DNA of 53,663 bases, taken from JAIEPT01 sp038217425 (lineage in GTDB: Bacteria > Planctomycetota > Planctomycetia > Gemmatales > Gemmataceae). This document shows, piece by piece, positions 8,638-17,372 of the stretch. The DNA is taken from the NCBI GenBank assembly GCA_038217425.1, contig JBBQPM010000022.1:1-53663 (forward strand), read 5' to 3'. The notes under the pieces were generated by a model. The model had not been told where the DNA came from. It saw only the letters and a program-made list of their open reading frames with translations, and did not search any database. A program made the position numbers and the translations under genes. Position 1 is the stretch's first letter; each line of letters opens with the position of its first letter.

Positions 8638-10644
8638 GTGGAAAACCAAAACGCCAACTCCGCCGCCGTTCCCGCCGCGCCGGAGCCGATCCGAGCCTCC
8701 TCCAATTACGCCACCGCCTCCCTGGGCGCCCCGGCCCGCGACTTAATGGGCCACTGGAAAGTCCAGGACGCCTACGAAACCTACGGCGTCCGCCATTGGG
8801 GCAAAGGCTACTTCGGCATCAACGAAGAAGGCAACGTCACCGTCCATCCCAGCAAGAATCCGCTCGCCGGCATCGATCTCAAGAAACTCATCGATCAATT
8901 GCAAGAACGCGGCATCCAGCTGCCGATTCTCTTGCGCTTCACCGACATCCTGCGCCACCGCGTCGGCGAAATCTACGAAGCCTTCACCAACGCCATCACC
9001 GAGTTCGGCTTCGGCGGCAAATACTGCTGCGTCTACCCCATCAAGGTCAACCAGCAGCGCCACGTCGTCGAAGAAATCCTCAACTTTGGCAAGCCATTCC
9101 ACTTCGGCCTCGAAGCCGGGTCGAAACCCGAGTTGCTGGCCGTTCTCGCGCTGACCAACGGCGGCGACACGCCCATCATCTGCAACGGCTTCAAGGACGA
9201 CGAGTTCATCAAGATGACCACGCTCGCCCGCAAGATGGGCAAGCAGATCATCCCCGTCGTCGAGAAATTCACCGAACTCGAACTGATCGTCCGCCACGCC
9301 GAGGAACTCAACGTTCGCCCGGCGATTGGCATCCGCGTCAAGCTCGCCGCCAAGGGCGCCGGGCGCTGGCGCTTCTCCGCCGGCTATCGCTCGAAGTTCG
9401 GCCTCACCCTCACCGAGGCGATGGAAGCGTACGAGTTCCTCAAGCAGCGCGGCATGGCCGACTGCCTCCAGCTTGTCCACTTCCATCTGGGGAGCCAAAT
9501 CACCAACATTCGCAGCATCAAAAGCGCCCTCACCGAGGCGAGCCGTATCTACTGCGAACTCCATCGCGTCGGCGCCGGCGTCAAGTTCATCGACGTCGGC
9601 GGCGGACTCGGCATCGACTACGACGGCTCCCAAACCGACTTCGAATCGAGCGTCAACTACACCCTCCAGGAATACGCCAACGACGTCGTCTTCCGCATCA
9701 AATCCGTCTGCGACGAGTGCAACGTTCCCCATCCAACGATTATCTCGGAGTCAGGCCGGGCCGTCGTCGCCTATCACAGCATGCTCGTCTTCGACGTTGT
9801 CGGCGTCTCCAACTTCGACCGCTACACTCAGCTTCCTGAGATCCCGAGCGAGGCGCCCCAGCAGGTGACCGACCTCTTCGCCATCTTCCGCGACCTGTCG
9901 AAGAAGAACCTGCTCGAGTCGTACCACGACGCCATCCAGGCAATGGACGAATCGCTCAACCTCTTCAATCTCGGCGGCATGAACATCGAGATGCGCGCCC
10001 TCACCGAACGCCTCTTCTGGGCGGTGTGCGGCAAGATCCTCAAGATGGTCCGCGATCTCGATTACACGCCCGAAGAGCTGCAAGGTCTGGAGCTGCTCCT
10101 CTCCGACACGTACTTCTGCAACTTCTCCGTGTTCCAATCGATGCCCGATAGCTGGGCCGTCAAGCAACTCTTCCCGGTGATGCCGATCCATCGCCTCACC
10201 GAGGCGCCCATTCGCCGGGCCGTGCTCGGCGACATCACTTGCGATTCGGACGGCAAGATCGACCAGTTCATCGACCTGCGCGACGTCCGCACCACGCTCG
10301 AACTGCATCCCTACAAGAACGAGCCGTACTATCTCGGCGCGTTTCTGCTCGGCGCCTATCAGGAGATCCTCGGCGATTTACACAACCTCTTCGGCGACAC
10401 CAACGCGGTGCACGTTCGGCTTGACGAGCAGGGCGAGGTTCACATCGAAGGCGTGGTCAAGGGGGACACCGTCCGCGAAGTGCTGGCCTACGTGCAGTAC
10501 AACGGCGATGAGATGATCGCCAAGTTGTTCCGCGACGTCGAGCAGGCCGTGCGCGCAGGGAAGATGACGCTGAACGAGTCGCGTCAGCTGATTCGCTTCT
10601 ACGAATCGGGCCTCGACGGCTACACCTATCTCGAAGAACCGTAA
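8638..10644 (+). CDS. speA: Biosynthetic arginine decarboxylase
   Basis: 668 residues from the GTG at 8638; an in-frame ATG lies at 8746, directly before the conserved sequence GHWKVQDAYETYGVRHWG. The frame is open further upstream to 8497, but that part is low in similarity and overlaps the exosortase promoter region. The PLP-lysine region CCVYPIKVNQQRHVVEEI and the barrel motif VHFHLGSQI identify the SpeA class (fold type III). The enzyme converts arginine to agmatine, the first step of polyamine synthesis. The length fits SpeA (about 630-660). It stands alone, and its 3' end is followed by a REPIN-like element. Confidence 0.93.
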   Translation: MENQNANSAAVPAAPEPIRASSNYATASLGAPARDLMGHWKVQDAYETYGVRHWGKGYFGINEEGNVTVHPSKNPLAGIDLKKLIDQLQERGIQLPILLRFTDILRHRVGEIYEAFTNAITEFGFGGKYCCVYPIKVNQQRHVVEEILNFGKPFHFGLEAGSKPELLAVLALTNGGDTPIICNGFKDDEFIKMTTLARKMGKQIIPVVEKFTELELIVRHAEELNVRPAIGIRVKLAAKGAGRWRFSAGYRSKFGLTLTEAMEAYEFLKQRGMADCLQLVHFHLGSQITNIRSIKSALTEASRIYCELHRVGAGVKFIDVGGGLGIDYDGSQTDFESSVNYTLQEYANDVVFRIKSVCDECNVPHPTIISESGRAVVAYHSMLVFDVVGVSNFDRYTQLPEIPSEAPQQVTDLFAIFRDLSKKNLLESYHDAIQAMDESLNLFNLGGMNIEMRALTERLFWAVCGKILKMVRDLDYTPEELQGLELLLSDTYFCNFSVFQSMPDSWAVKQLFPVMPIHRLTEAPIRRAVLGDITCDSDGKIDQFIDLRDVRTTLELHPYKNEPYYLGAFLLGAYQEILGDLHNLFGDTNAVHVRLDEQGEVHIEGVVKGDTVREVLAYVQYNGDEMIAKLFRDVEQAVRAGKMTLNESRQLIRFYESGLDGYTYLEEP

Positions 10645-10662
10645 AATACACGTCGGACAGAT

Positions 10663-10748
10663 GGCGAGCGAGGGACGTGAGTCCCCCGATACGATATTCT
10701 ACGCAGTGCGTGTTCGCACTACTGGGGGACTCACGTCCCCCGCTCGCC
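10663..10748. repeat. REPIN-like doublet, family B copy 1
   Basis: Inverted arms of 25 bases at 10663-10687 and 10724-10748, identical at 24 of 25. Each arm carries an inner hairpin with stem GGGAC / GTCCC around a 4-base loop, and each starts GGCGAGCG at the outer end. The 36-base interior holds a further small hairpin (GTGCG / CGCAC). It lies 18 bp after the speA stop and 23 bp before serA. A second copy is at 49961-50045. Confidence 0.8.
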
Positions 10749-10771
10749 GATTCATGGCAAGGAACCTCGCA

Positions 10772-12388
10772 ATGCCTCGTGTTTTCATCAGCGACAAACT
10801 CGACGCCGGCGGCCTCGAGATGCTCAAGGCCTCCGGGCTGGAACTCGACAATCGCCCCGGCCTCAAAGGCGACGAACTGAGGGCCGCCATTCAGGCCGCC
10901 GACGGCATGGTCGTTCGTAGCGGCACCACTGTCACCGCGGAACTTCTTGAGAATCCCGGCAAACTCAAAGCGATCGTCCGCGCGGGCGTGGGGGTCGACA
11001 ACATCGACGTCGCCGCCGCCACGCGCAAGGGCATCGTGGTGATGAACACGCCGGGCGGCAACACCGTCAGCACCGCGGAGCAAACAATTACGCTGATGAT
11101 GGCGCTGTCGCGAAATACCGCGGCCGCGGACGCCTCCGTGAAGGCGGGCAAATGGGAGCGCAACAAGTTCGTCGGCAACCAGCTCGCGGGCAAAACGCTC
11201 GGCATCGTCGGCCTGGGCCGCATCGGCCGCGAAGTGGCGCGCCGAGCGGCGGGGCTCGACATGAAGCCGGTCGGCTACGATCCCTTCTTAACGCCCGACC
11301 GCGCCGGTCAGCTCGGCATCGAAGCAGTTTTCGGACTCGATCAACTGCTACCCAGATGCGATTATCTAACGGTACATACGCCGCTCACCGCGGAGACGAC
11401 GAACTTGATCGGCGCCAAGGAGTTGGCGTCGATGAAGAAGGGCGCCCGCGTCATCAACTGCGCCCGCGGCGGCATCATCAACGAAGAAGCCCTGGCCGAA
11501 GCGCTGAAGTCGGGGCACCTCGCCGGCGCCGCCCTCGACGTCTACGTGCAGGAGCCGCCCCCCGCCGATCATCCGCTGCTCAAGGCGCCCAACATCGTCC
11601 TCACGCCCCATCTCGGCGCCTCGACCGTCGAAGCCCAGGAATCGGTCGCGCTCGAAGCGGCGCAGCTCCTCATCGACTATCTCACCAAGGGCGTCGTCGG
11701 CTTCGCCGTCAACATGGCCCCGGTCGATCGCGCCGAGTTGCAAGAGCTACGCTCGTACGTCGATCTCGCGCGCCGGCTCGGATTGTTGCACGCCCAGATG
11801 TGCAAGGGCTCGATTCACAAGGTCGAGATGATGTACAAGGGGGACGTCGCCCAGCGCGGCACCAAGCTCATCACCGCCGCATTCGTCGCCGGGCTGCTGG
11901 AGTTTCGCCTGGTAGAAGGCGTCAATATCGTCAACGCCGAGCTGATGGCCCGCGAGCGCGGCATCGAAATCACCGAGGCGACCAATCCCAAGCGAGGGGA
12001 CTTCAGCACTCTGATTCGCGCCGACGTTCACACCGACAAGAAGGTCTACACCGCCGCCGGGACGCAGTTCGGCAACCAGTATCTGCGCCTCGTGCAGCTG
12101 GGGCCCCATCATCTCGACGCGTACCTCGACGGCATCATGCTGCTGTTCACGCATCACGACGTGCCGGGCCTGATCGGTTTCGTCGGCACCATCTTCGGCA
12201 AGCACAACGTCAACATCGCCCAGATGCGCGTGGGCCGAGAGAAGCCGGGCGGCGAAGCAATCGGCGTCCTCAACCTCGACGCCCAGCCGCCGGAAGCCGC
12301 CCTCGAAGAAGTGCGCCAACATCCCGAAATCAGCAGCCTGTCCGTGGTCCATCTGCCGAAGGTGGGCGACATGCCCGGCTGGCTATGA
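10772..12388 (+). CDS. serA: D-3-phosphoglycerate dehydrogenase (long form)
   Basis: 538 residues from the ATG at 10772, which has AAGGA 8 bp upstream; the frame extends upstream through the repeat but those codons are spurious. The substrate-binding domain starts MPRVFISDKLDAGG, and the NAD Rossmann motif is GIVGLGRIGREVARRA. The catalytic Arg-Glu-His region includes INCARGGIINEEAL and LTPHLGAST. An intervening ASB domain and a C-terminal ACT domain (HHDVPGLIGFVGTIFGKHNV) follow. This is the long SerA type with the serine-sensing ACT domain, catalysing the first step of serine synthesis. Its stop overlaps the next gene's start (ATGA). Confidence 0.95.
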   Translation: MPRVFISDKLDAGGLEMLKASGLELDNRPGLKGDELRAAIQAADGMVVRSGTTVTAELLENPGKLKAIVRAGVGVDNIDVAAATRKGIVVMNTPGGNTVSTAEQTITLMMALSRNTAAADASVKAGKWERNKFVGNQLAGKTLGIVGLGRIGREVARRAAGLDMKPVGYDPFLTPDRAGQLGIEAVFGLDQLLPRCDYLTVHTPLTAETTNLIGAKELASMKKGARVINCARGGIINEEALAEALKSGHLAGAALDVYVQEPPPADHPLLKAPNIVLTPHLGASTVEAQESVALEAAQLLIDYLTKGVVGFAVNMAPVDRAELQELRSYVDLARRLGLLHAQMCKGSIHKVEMMYKGDVAQRGTKLITAAFVAGLLEFRLVEGVNIVNAELMARERGIEITEATNPKRGDFSTLIRADVHTDKKVYTAAGTQFGNQYLRLVQLGPHHLDAYLDGIMLLFTHHDVPGLIGFVGTIFGKHNVNIAQMRVGREKPGGEAIGVLNLDAQPPEAALEEVRQHPEISSLSVVHLPKVGDMPGWL

Positions 12389-13314
12389 CGCGCCCCGCCT
12401 GGCTGATGCCGACCGCGAAGGCGGCGCTCGCGCTCGCCATCCTCGGCTTCGTCGGCTGGCAGTTTTACCGCGACTCGGGCGACCTCCGGCAAATCACCTG
12501 GCATCCCGGCTGGATCGCCCTTTCCGTCGCGCTCTACCTCCCCGCGCTGGGTTTCTCCGCGGGCTTCTGGTTTCTGCTCCTGCACGTCTTCGGCCAAAAC
12601 CCGAGCGCCTTTGCCGCGGTGCGGGCGTACTACATCGGCCATCTGGGCAAGTACGTCCCCGGCAAGGCGATCGCGCTGGTGATGCGGGCGACGCTGGTTC
12701 GCGGCCCGGGCGTGTCGCTGACCGCGGCCGGGATCACTTCCTTGTACGAAGTTTTAACGACGATGGCGTCCGGCGCCCTGCTCGCCGCCGTCGTCTTCGC
12801 GCTCGATCCGCCCACGATGGAAGGATTGCGCATCCCGCCCTATTTGACCGGACTCCTGCTCCTCGCAGTCTGCGGCGTGCCGTTGATGCCCGGCGTGTTT
12901 AACTTTCTCGTGGCCCGGGGAGCGCGGCGATTTCAGGCGATCGGCACGCCGCCGCCGCTGCGGATTCGCACGCTCCTGGCCGGCATCGCGCTGACGCTCG
13001 TCGGTTGGACGCTATTGGGCCTGAGCACCTGGGCCGGTCTCAACGCCGTGCTCGCAACGCCGATCCGCTTCACGCCCGGCGTCTGGGTGCAGCTCTCGGC
13101 GATCATCGCGCTGGCGTGGGTGGGCGGATTCCTCGCGCTCATCATGCCGGGCGGCCTGGGCGTGCGCGAACTCGTGCTCTATGCCCTCTTGGCGCCGTAC
13201 GGCGCGCGGCCCGAGATCGTCGCCGCCGTGCTGCTGATGCGCGTGGCCTGGACGCTCGCGGAACTCGTTTTTGCGGGGATCTTGTACTTGGTGCCGCCTG
13301 ACCGCGTGTCGTAG
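12385..13314 (+). CDS. LPG-synthase-TM / UPF0104-family membrane protein
   Basis: 309 residues with about eight membrane helices. The motifs HLGKYVPGKA and IMPGGLGVRELVLY are typical of the membrane domain shared by lysylphosphatidylglycerol synthase/flippase MprF and AglD-type proteins. There is no soluble transferase domain, so it is probably a lipid-linked transporter or flippase-like protein. The substrate cannot be read from the sequence. The start ATG at 12385 overlaps the serA stop, so the two are translationally coupled, although a functional link is not obvious. Its TAG stop lies inside the palindrome at 13310-13370. Confidence 0.8.
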   Translation: MTRPAWLMPTAKAALALAILGFVGWQFYRDSGDLRQITWHPGWIALSVALYLPALGFSAGFWFLLLHVFGQNPSAFAAVRAYYIGHLGKYVPGKAIALVMRATLVRGPGVSLTAAGITSLYEVLTTMASGALLAAVVFALDPPTMEGLRIPPYLTGLLLLAVCGVPLMPGVFNFLVARGARRFQAIGTPPPLRIRTLLAGIALTLVGWTLLGLSTWAGLNAVLATPIRFTPGVWVQLSAIIALAWVGGFLALIMPGGLGVRELVLYALLAPYGARPEIVAAVLLMRVAWTLAELVFAGILYLVPPDRVS

Positions 13315-13370
13315 GGCAAGCGGCCTCGCTTGCCCACTCGAAAAAGGCAAGCGAGGCCGCTTGCCCTACG
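13310..13370. repeat. Long palindrome (family C), bidirectional terminator candidate
   Basis: Two 25-base arms (13310-13334 and 13346-13370) are exact reverse complements around an 11-base spacer. Each arm can also fold on itself (GGCAAGC / GCTTGCC). The upstream gene's stop codon TAG (13312-13314) is part of the arm. It separates two convergent genes. Confidence 0.75.
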
Positions 13371-13389
13371 GGATCGCCTTCGGCGCATG

Positions 13390-14295
13390 TTACTTCTGCG
13401 GAATGATCTCGGTGAGGCCGTTCTTACTTTTCACGACGGTGGCGCCGGGGATCTTGCGGATGACGTTGTAATTGCCCGGAAATTGCGGCACGACGTCGAC
13501 GGAAGCCTCGGGAGGAATGGCAACCGGCGGCGCAGGATTCAGCGGCACAGGATTGGGCAGCGCAACGCCCGGCGGCAGCAGGTCGCGCGGATCGACTTTG
13601 ATGGAGAGGGGTTGCACCGGGCCCTCGAGTATCTTTTCGGGTATTTTGAGGCCCTTCAGCGTCACCTTGACGCCGCGACGATACACGACGGCGTCGACCT
13701 CCTCATCGGCCTTGATCTGCGTGAATACGTTCTCCATGAACTCCTGATGGTTGGTCGGCACGCGCTTGCCGGCGAGTTCGATGAGCAAGTCGTTGACTTT
13801 GAAGCCGGCCATTGCAGCGGGGGAATTGGGCCAAACGTCGATGGTCCACAGCCCCAGCCCGGCTGGGAGGTCCATGGCCACGGAGACCGATTCGGGAACG
13901 CTGACGAAGCGGGCGCCGAGCCGACCTTTGTTTGCTTGCGGTGCCTTGCTAGCGCCGTTAACGCCGAACTCGGGATTGGGCGGGAACGGATTGCGCGTGG
14001 CCCGTTCCAGATCCTTGATCATTTCCTTGATGGGCAGCGAGCGGATGAATTCGACCTGAAGCCTCTGGGCGTCCTGCAAGGCCTTGAGCAGATCTTGTTG
14101 ATTGGGATCGAAGCCATTGGGGAAGTTATTGCCGTTTTGCGGCTGTTGGACGAATTGCGGCCCCGGCTCCGCGGGGGGCATGATCTTGGGGGCAACCCCC
14201 TTTTTGGGGGTCTGCGCGGAAGTCCCGGAACTCACTGCCAAATAGGCGAGGCCGAAAGTAAGGACGACCATTAAAAGGTAGAAAAGGCGAAACAT
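13390..14295 (-). CDS. Exported PDZ-domain protein
   Basis: 301 residues. A signal peptide or N-terminal anchor (MFRLFYLLMVVLTFGLAYLA) is followed by a Pro/Gln/Asn-rich linker (about 28-70). A PDZ domain sits at about 125-225, with LGARFVSVPESVSVAMDLP, VWPNSPAAMAGFKVNDLLIE and VTLKGLKIPE. A Pro-rich C-terminal tail completes it. No protease domain is present, so it is a stand-alone PDZ binding protein in the periplasm. It is monocistronic and convergent with the flippase-like gene. Confidence 0.75.
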   Translation of the reverse strand: MFRLFYLLMVVLTFGLAYLAVSSGTSAQTPKKGVAPKIMPPAEPGPQFVQQPQNGNNFPNGFDPNQQDLLKALQDAQRLQVEFIRSLPIKEMIKDLERATRNPFPPNPEFGVNGASKAPQANKGRLGARFVSVPESVSVAMDLPAGLGLWTIDVWPNSPAAMAGFKVNDLLIELAGKRVPTNHQEFMENVFTQIKADEEVDAVVYRRGVKVTLKGLKIPEKILEGPVQPLSIKVDPRDLLPPGVALPNPVPLNPAPPVAIPPEASVDVVPQFPGNYNVIRKIPGATVVKSKNGLTEIIPQK

Positions 14296-14385
14296 AAGGA
14301 CGTCTCCCGCGCGGAAACTCTTGGCTGGTAGGGCGATTATAGCGGGTGAGTGACGAAATTACCACGCTAAAAACGCGATTCGAAC

Positions 14386-14800
14386 TCAATCGAGCCAGTT
14401 CTCGAACCTCAAATCTGGAACTTTCTCGAAGTCCCGCTTGTTGGCGGTCAAAAGCAAACAGTCGCGAACCAGGGCGATCGAGGCGATTTTCAAATCCGAA
14501 GCGCCGATGCGAATCTTGGCGGAGCGTAGGTCGGAGAATTTTTGCGCCGCCCGAACTCGAGAGAGTGCACCGCAAATGCCTGATAAAACTCGAAAAGGCG
14601 GACGAGTTCGAAATAGGGTTTGATCTGTCGCTCGATCTGACGTTCCTTCGCAATCGTCGCTAACCAACCGCGCATCTGCTCCTCGACGCTCACGATGGGA
14701 ACGCCGAACGATTCATCCACAGCCAGGGCCATTCGCGCCACCAAATTCCTGCGTCGTTGGCTGCCTGGTCGTCGGCCCTCGGCGTTGCCACGCCAAAATC
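14386..14800 (-). pseudogene. Decayed VapC-type PIN toxin gene
   Basis: Two adjoining minus-strand frames together give a PIN-domain protein. The first part holds RRRNLVARMALAVDESFG and PIVSVEEQMRGWLATI, in frame to about 14550. After a frameshift near 14548-14560 the second part continues AAQKFSDLRSAKIRIGASDL, LLLTANKRDFEKVPDL and ends RFENWLD at 14386. This order matches VapC ribonucleases. The N-terminal strand with the first catalytic Asp is missing, because the sequence runs into a family A repeat starting at 14804. No VapB antitoxin is visible. It is therefore a truncated and frameshifted remnant. Confidence 0.7.
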
Positions 14801-14803
14801 GTG

Positions 14804-14935
14804 GAAAGCCCAGGGATAGCTATCCCTGGGGGCCCGCGCGAAACCAGGTTCCAATCTCGATCTGGAACAGCGCCGATTCCGCGAAAAATTACGGCGATTG
14901 CAGGGCTCCCCAGGGATAGCCATCCCTGGGCTTTC
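14804..14935. repeat. REPIN-like element, family A copy 1 (132 bp)
   Basis: Arms 14804-14831 and 14908-14935 are inverted copies, 27 of 28 identical. Each arm contains the hairpin CCCAGGGAT / ATCCCTGGG and an outer tag GAAAG. The interior of 76 bases is longer than in the other copies and unrelated to them. The right arm ends in the TGA stop of mfnB (14934-14936), and the left arm abuts the broken vapC. Confidence 0.85.
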
Positions 14936-15626
14936 AGCAAAGTTCCTGCAGAAACCGCTTCACCCCGGCAACGCGTGCGCGGTCGACGCCAAGCGTTCGT
15001 CGGCCCTCCGCGCACACCAGGCCGCGCACCGCGAACCAATCGGGAACAAGCGGGTACAGCGTACGGAGGTCTTCCATTCCAAGCGAACCCGCGAGCGCCA
15101 ATTGAACCCCTGCGACGCGACACTCTTGAGCGTACTGTTCCAGGTCGTCGAGTCTCAGCCAATCGAGAAGCGTCGGCGTGTGGCCGTGAAGGGTTGCGTC
15201 CTTGCAGTGCGTGTCAATCAACAACACGCCCCCCAACTGGCTTTCGCAAACAAAATCGACGACCTCGCGAATGTTCGGCGCCTGGGCGCATTGCCAATCG
15301 GCGTAGCCGACGACGACGGGGAGGGCTGTTTGTCCCAGCGCTCGCCTCTGCCATTGCGCACGCCAATCCGCTCCCGCTCCGGCAAGACCCCATTTGACGT
15401 ACGTGAGCCCCGAAGGTCCGCGTTCGCGCCCCTCGATCAACTCGCCCAGGGCGGCACTTACGACCGCCTTCCCCTCGAGCGCTTGCACGATCTCCGCGAT
15501 CGTCGCCTCGTCGGCGGCGCCGAGCGAACCATTCGCCGGTTCCTTGACGTCGATCACGTCGGCGCCTCCCGCCCAGGCCGACCGCGCCTCCTCCGCGTCG
15601 CGCACGCTCACCAACAGCTTCGTCAT
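14934..15626 (-). CDS. mfnB: (5-formylfuran-3-yl)methyl phosphate synthase (MfnB, DUF556)
   Basis: 230 residues from the ATG at 15626. The start MTKLLVSVRDAEEARSAWAG with GGADVIDVKEPANGSLGA is the DUF556/MfnB signature, including the KEP motif. A TIM-barrel pattern continues with VSAALGEL, VKWGLAGAG, VVVGYADW, GVLLIDTHCKD and VQLALAGSLG. In methanogens MfnB makes the furan precursor of methanofuran from two glyceraldehyde-3-phosphates. In planctomycetes it belongs to the tetrahydromethanopterin-dependent C1 pathway. It is the third gene of a coupled operon; its ATG overlaps the ASCH stop. The stop codon lies at the edge of a repeat. Confidence 0.88.
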   Translation of the reverse strand: MTKLLVSVRDAEEARSAWAGGADVIDVKEPANGSLGAADEATIAEIVQALEGKAVVSAALGELIEGRERGPSGLTYVKWGLAGAGADWRAQWQRRALGQTALPVVVGYADWQCAQAPNIREVVDFVCESQLGGVLLIDTHCKDATLHGHTPTLLDWLRLDDLEQYAQECRVAGVQLALAGSLGMEDLRTLYPLVPDWFAVRGLVCAEGRRTLGVDRARVAGVKRFLQELC

Positions 15627-16030
15627 GGTTCGACCGTGAAAAACTTGAACCAACCCGCGTAGGGCCGAAATGCAACCGTCTCCGGCTTCCCCATCTGAAA
15701 CCCGTAAAGCGCCGGCGGCTCGAACCACTCCGGCTCGTTGCAGTGGGCGCCCTGATCGCGGGTGAACTCTTCGAGAGTGCGATACGTCAAACAGTCGGCG
15801 ACCTCGACGGCGCCCACGATGCCGCCGCGCAAGCGCGCGAAACTCTCCAGTTCCGTCGGCACCCGAGCCCAACCCGAGAGTCGGTCGTCGGGGACCTTCC
15901 CGGCGTGAATCAAGACTCGGCCCCGCCGGAGCGTCGGCCAACGGCGAATCTCGATCGTCTTCAGACCGTGCACGACCAGCGTCGCCCACGGCTGTTTGAT
16001 CGACAACGCGACTTCGGGAGGAGCGCTCAT
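15623..16030 (-). CDS. ASCH-domain protein
   Basis: 135 residues from the ATG at 16030. The N-terminal ALSIKQPWATLVVHGLKTIE and EIRRWPTLRRGRVLIHAGK match the ASCH fold (a PUA-like beta barrel, with the S-I-K-Q-P-W...G-K-E-R pattern). The central IVGAVEVADCLTYRTLEEF fits the same fold. ASCH proteins bind RNA or nucleosides; some hydrolyse N4-acetylcytidine. The substrate here is unknown. Both ends overlap neighbours by ATGA, so it is made together with the ArgG-like protein and MfnB. Confidence 0.8.
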   Translation of the reverse strand: MSAPPEVALSIKQPWATLVVHGLKTIEIRRWPTLRRGRVLIHAGKVPDDRLSGWARVPTELESFARLRGGIVGAVEVADCLTYRTLEEFTRDQGAHCNEPEWFEPPALYGFQMGKPETVAFRPYAGWFKFFTVEP

Positions 16031-17238
16031 TCGATGATTGTTTGTTTCTTGTCCGGAGGATGCTGACCCGCCGCCAATCGCGATTGCAGGCTCCACAGGT
16101 GCGTGAATCCCTGTGCCCACTGGTTGTCGAACAGTTCGAGATTCGACTGATTCGCGAGCCTGCTGTCGTACAAACTGTGCGGGCCGCGCCGGCCCAGGAT
16201 CGTCAGCGAACCCTTGTACAGCTTAAGGCGTACCTCGCCCGAGACGGTTCGCTCCGCCTCGTCGAAGAATCCCTTGAGCGCCCGCCGGGCGTCGTGGAAC
16301 CACAGCCCCTGATACACGAGCTCCGCGTAACGCCGACTCAGCACCTCGCGCAGCTGGCTCATCTCTTTGCTGTGTACCAGGCTTTGCAGATCGCGATGGG
16401 CGGCCATCAAGATCGTCGCCGCCGGCGCCTCGTAAATCTCCCGGCTCTTGATGCCAAACAACCGATCTTCGACCACGTCGCTACGGCCCACCGCGTGCTC
16501 GCCTCCCAGCCGATTGAGTTCGCGCACCAGCGGGATCGAATCCATCCGGTTGCCGTTCATGCTGACCGGAATGCCCTGGTCGAATCCGACCGTGACGACC
16601 GCCGCCTCGTTGGGCGCCAACTCCGGCGGCTTCGTCAAGACGTACACCAGCATGTCGTGCCAGGCGTCCTTCAACTCCGTCGGGTAAAGGCTCACGCCCC
16701 ACAGGTTGCGGTCGATGAAGACCGGTTCCGACCTCGGCTCGTCGACCGGAAGCCGACGTTTGCGGGCGTAGAGGAGTTTGTCCTCGAGATTTTTGAGATG
16801 CCAGCGCCGGACTGGGGCGACGACTTCCAGATGCGGATTCTGCGCCGCGATCGCCGTCTCCAGCCGAACCTGATCGTTCCCCTTGCTCGAGGCGGCATGC
16901 GCGACTTGATCGCACCCCTCTTCGCGTGCCACCCGAACCAGTTCTTGCGCGATCAGGCAGCGCGCCAGCGCCGAGCCCAGGAAGCCGCTCGATTGATAGA
17001 CGGCGTTGGCCTGCAGGACGGGGAACGCGAAGTCGTGCAGGAATTCTTTTCGGCGATCGATGACCTTGGCCGCGGAGGCGCCGAGATCGAGCGCGATCTC
17101 GCCCAGGGGTTCGAGATAGACTTCTTGACCGAGGTTGATGGAGAGGGTGACGACTTCGTAGCCGCGTTCGTGAACCAGCCAGTGCAGGGCGAGTCGCGAT
17201 TCGAGATCGCCGTTGAAGGCCAAGATGATGCGCGGCAC
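16027..17238 (-). CDS. argG: Argininosuccinate synthase-like protein with altered signatures
   Basis: 403 residues from the GTG at 17238; another GTG at 17274 has an AGGAG just upstream, so the start is uncertain. The whole ArgG fold is recognisable: GGEHAVGRSDVVEDRLFGIK, SREIYEAPAATIL and GEVRLKLYKGSLTILGRRGP. The family's two signatures have changed. The pyrophosphate loop normally reads SGGLDT but is NGDLES here (AFNGDLESRLALHW), and the second signature is SSKGNDQVRLE. ArgG joins citrulline and aspartate using ATP. Whether this divergent form does so, or is a paralogue with another substrate, cannot be told. It is first in an operon with ASCH and mfnB genes and divergent from purB. Confidence 0.8.
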   Translation of the reverse strand: MPRIILAFNGDLESRLALHWLVHERGYEVVTLSINLGQEVYLEPLGEIALDLGASAAKVIDRRKEFLHDFAFPVLQANAVYQSSGFLGSALARCLIAQELVRVAREEGCDQVAHAASSKGNDQVRLETAIAAQNPHLEVVAPVRRWHLKNLEDKLLYARKRRLPVDEPRSEPVFIDRNLWGVSLYPTELKDAWHDMLVYVLTKPPELAPNEAAVVTVGFDQGIPVSMNGNRMDSIPLVRELNRLGGEHAVGRSDVVEDRLFGIKSREIYEAPAATILMAAHRDLQSLVHSKEMSQLREVLSRRYAELVYQGLWFHDARRALKGFFDEAERTVSGEVRLKLYKGSLTILGRRGPHSLYDSRLANQSNLELFDNQWAQGFTHLWSLQSRLAAGQHPPDKKQTIIE

Positions 17239-17372
17239 GGGAGAATCTCGGGGAGGAGAGAAGAAGAGGAGCACGCTCTCCTGTTTTAAGCGGGTTTCCG
17301 CTGGAAGTCCATTGCCGAGTGCGGGACGGGTTTGGAAGATGAGAGCAAGAACCCCTGAAACAGGATCCGCGC

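Noticed and set aside
14804..14935. Insertion sequence end or MITE of a known family
   Set aside because: No transposase is nearby and no target duplication was visible at the edges. A MITE is not excluded, but the nested hairpins fit a REPIN better.
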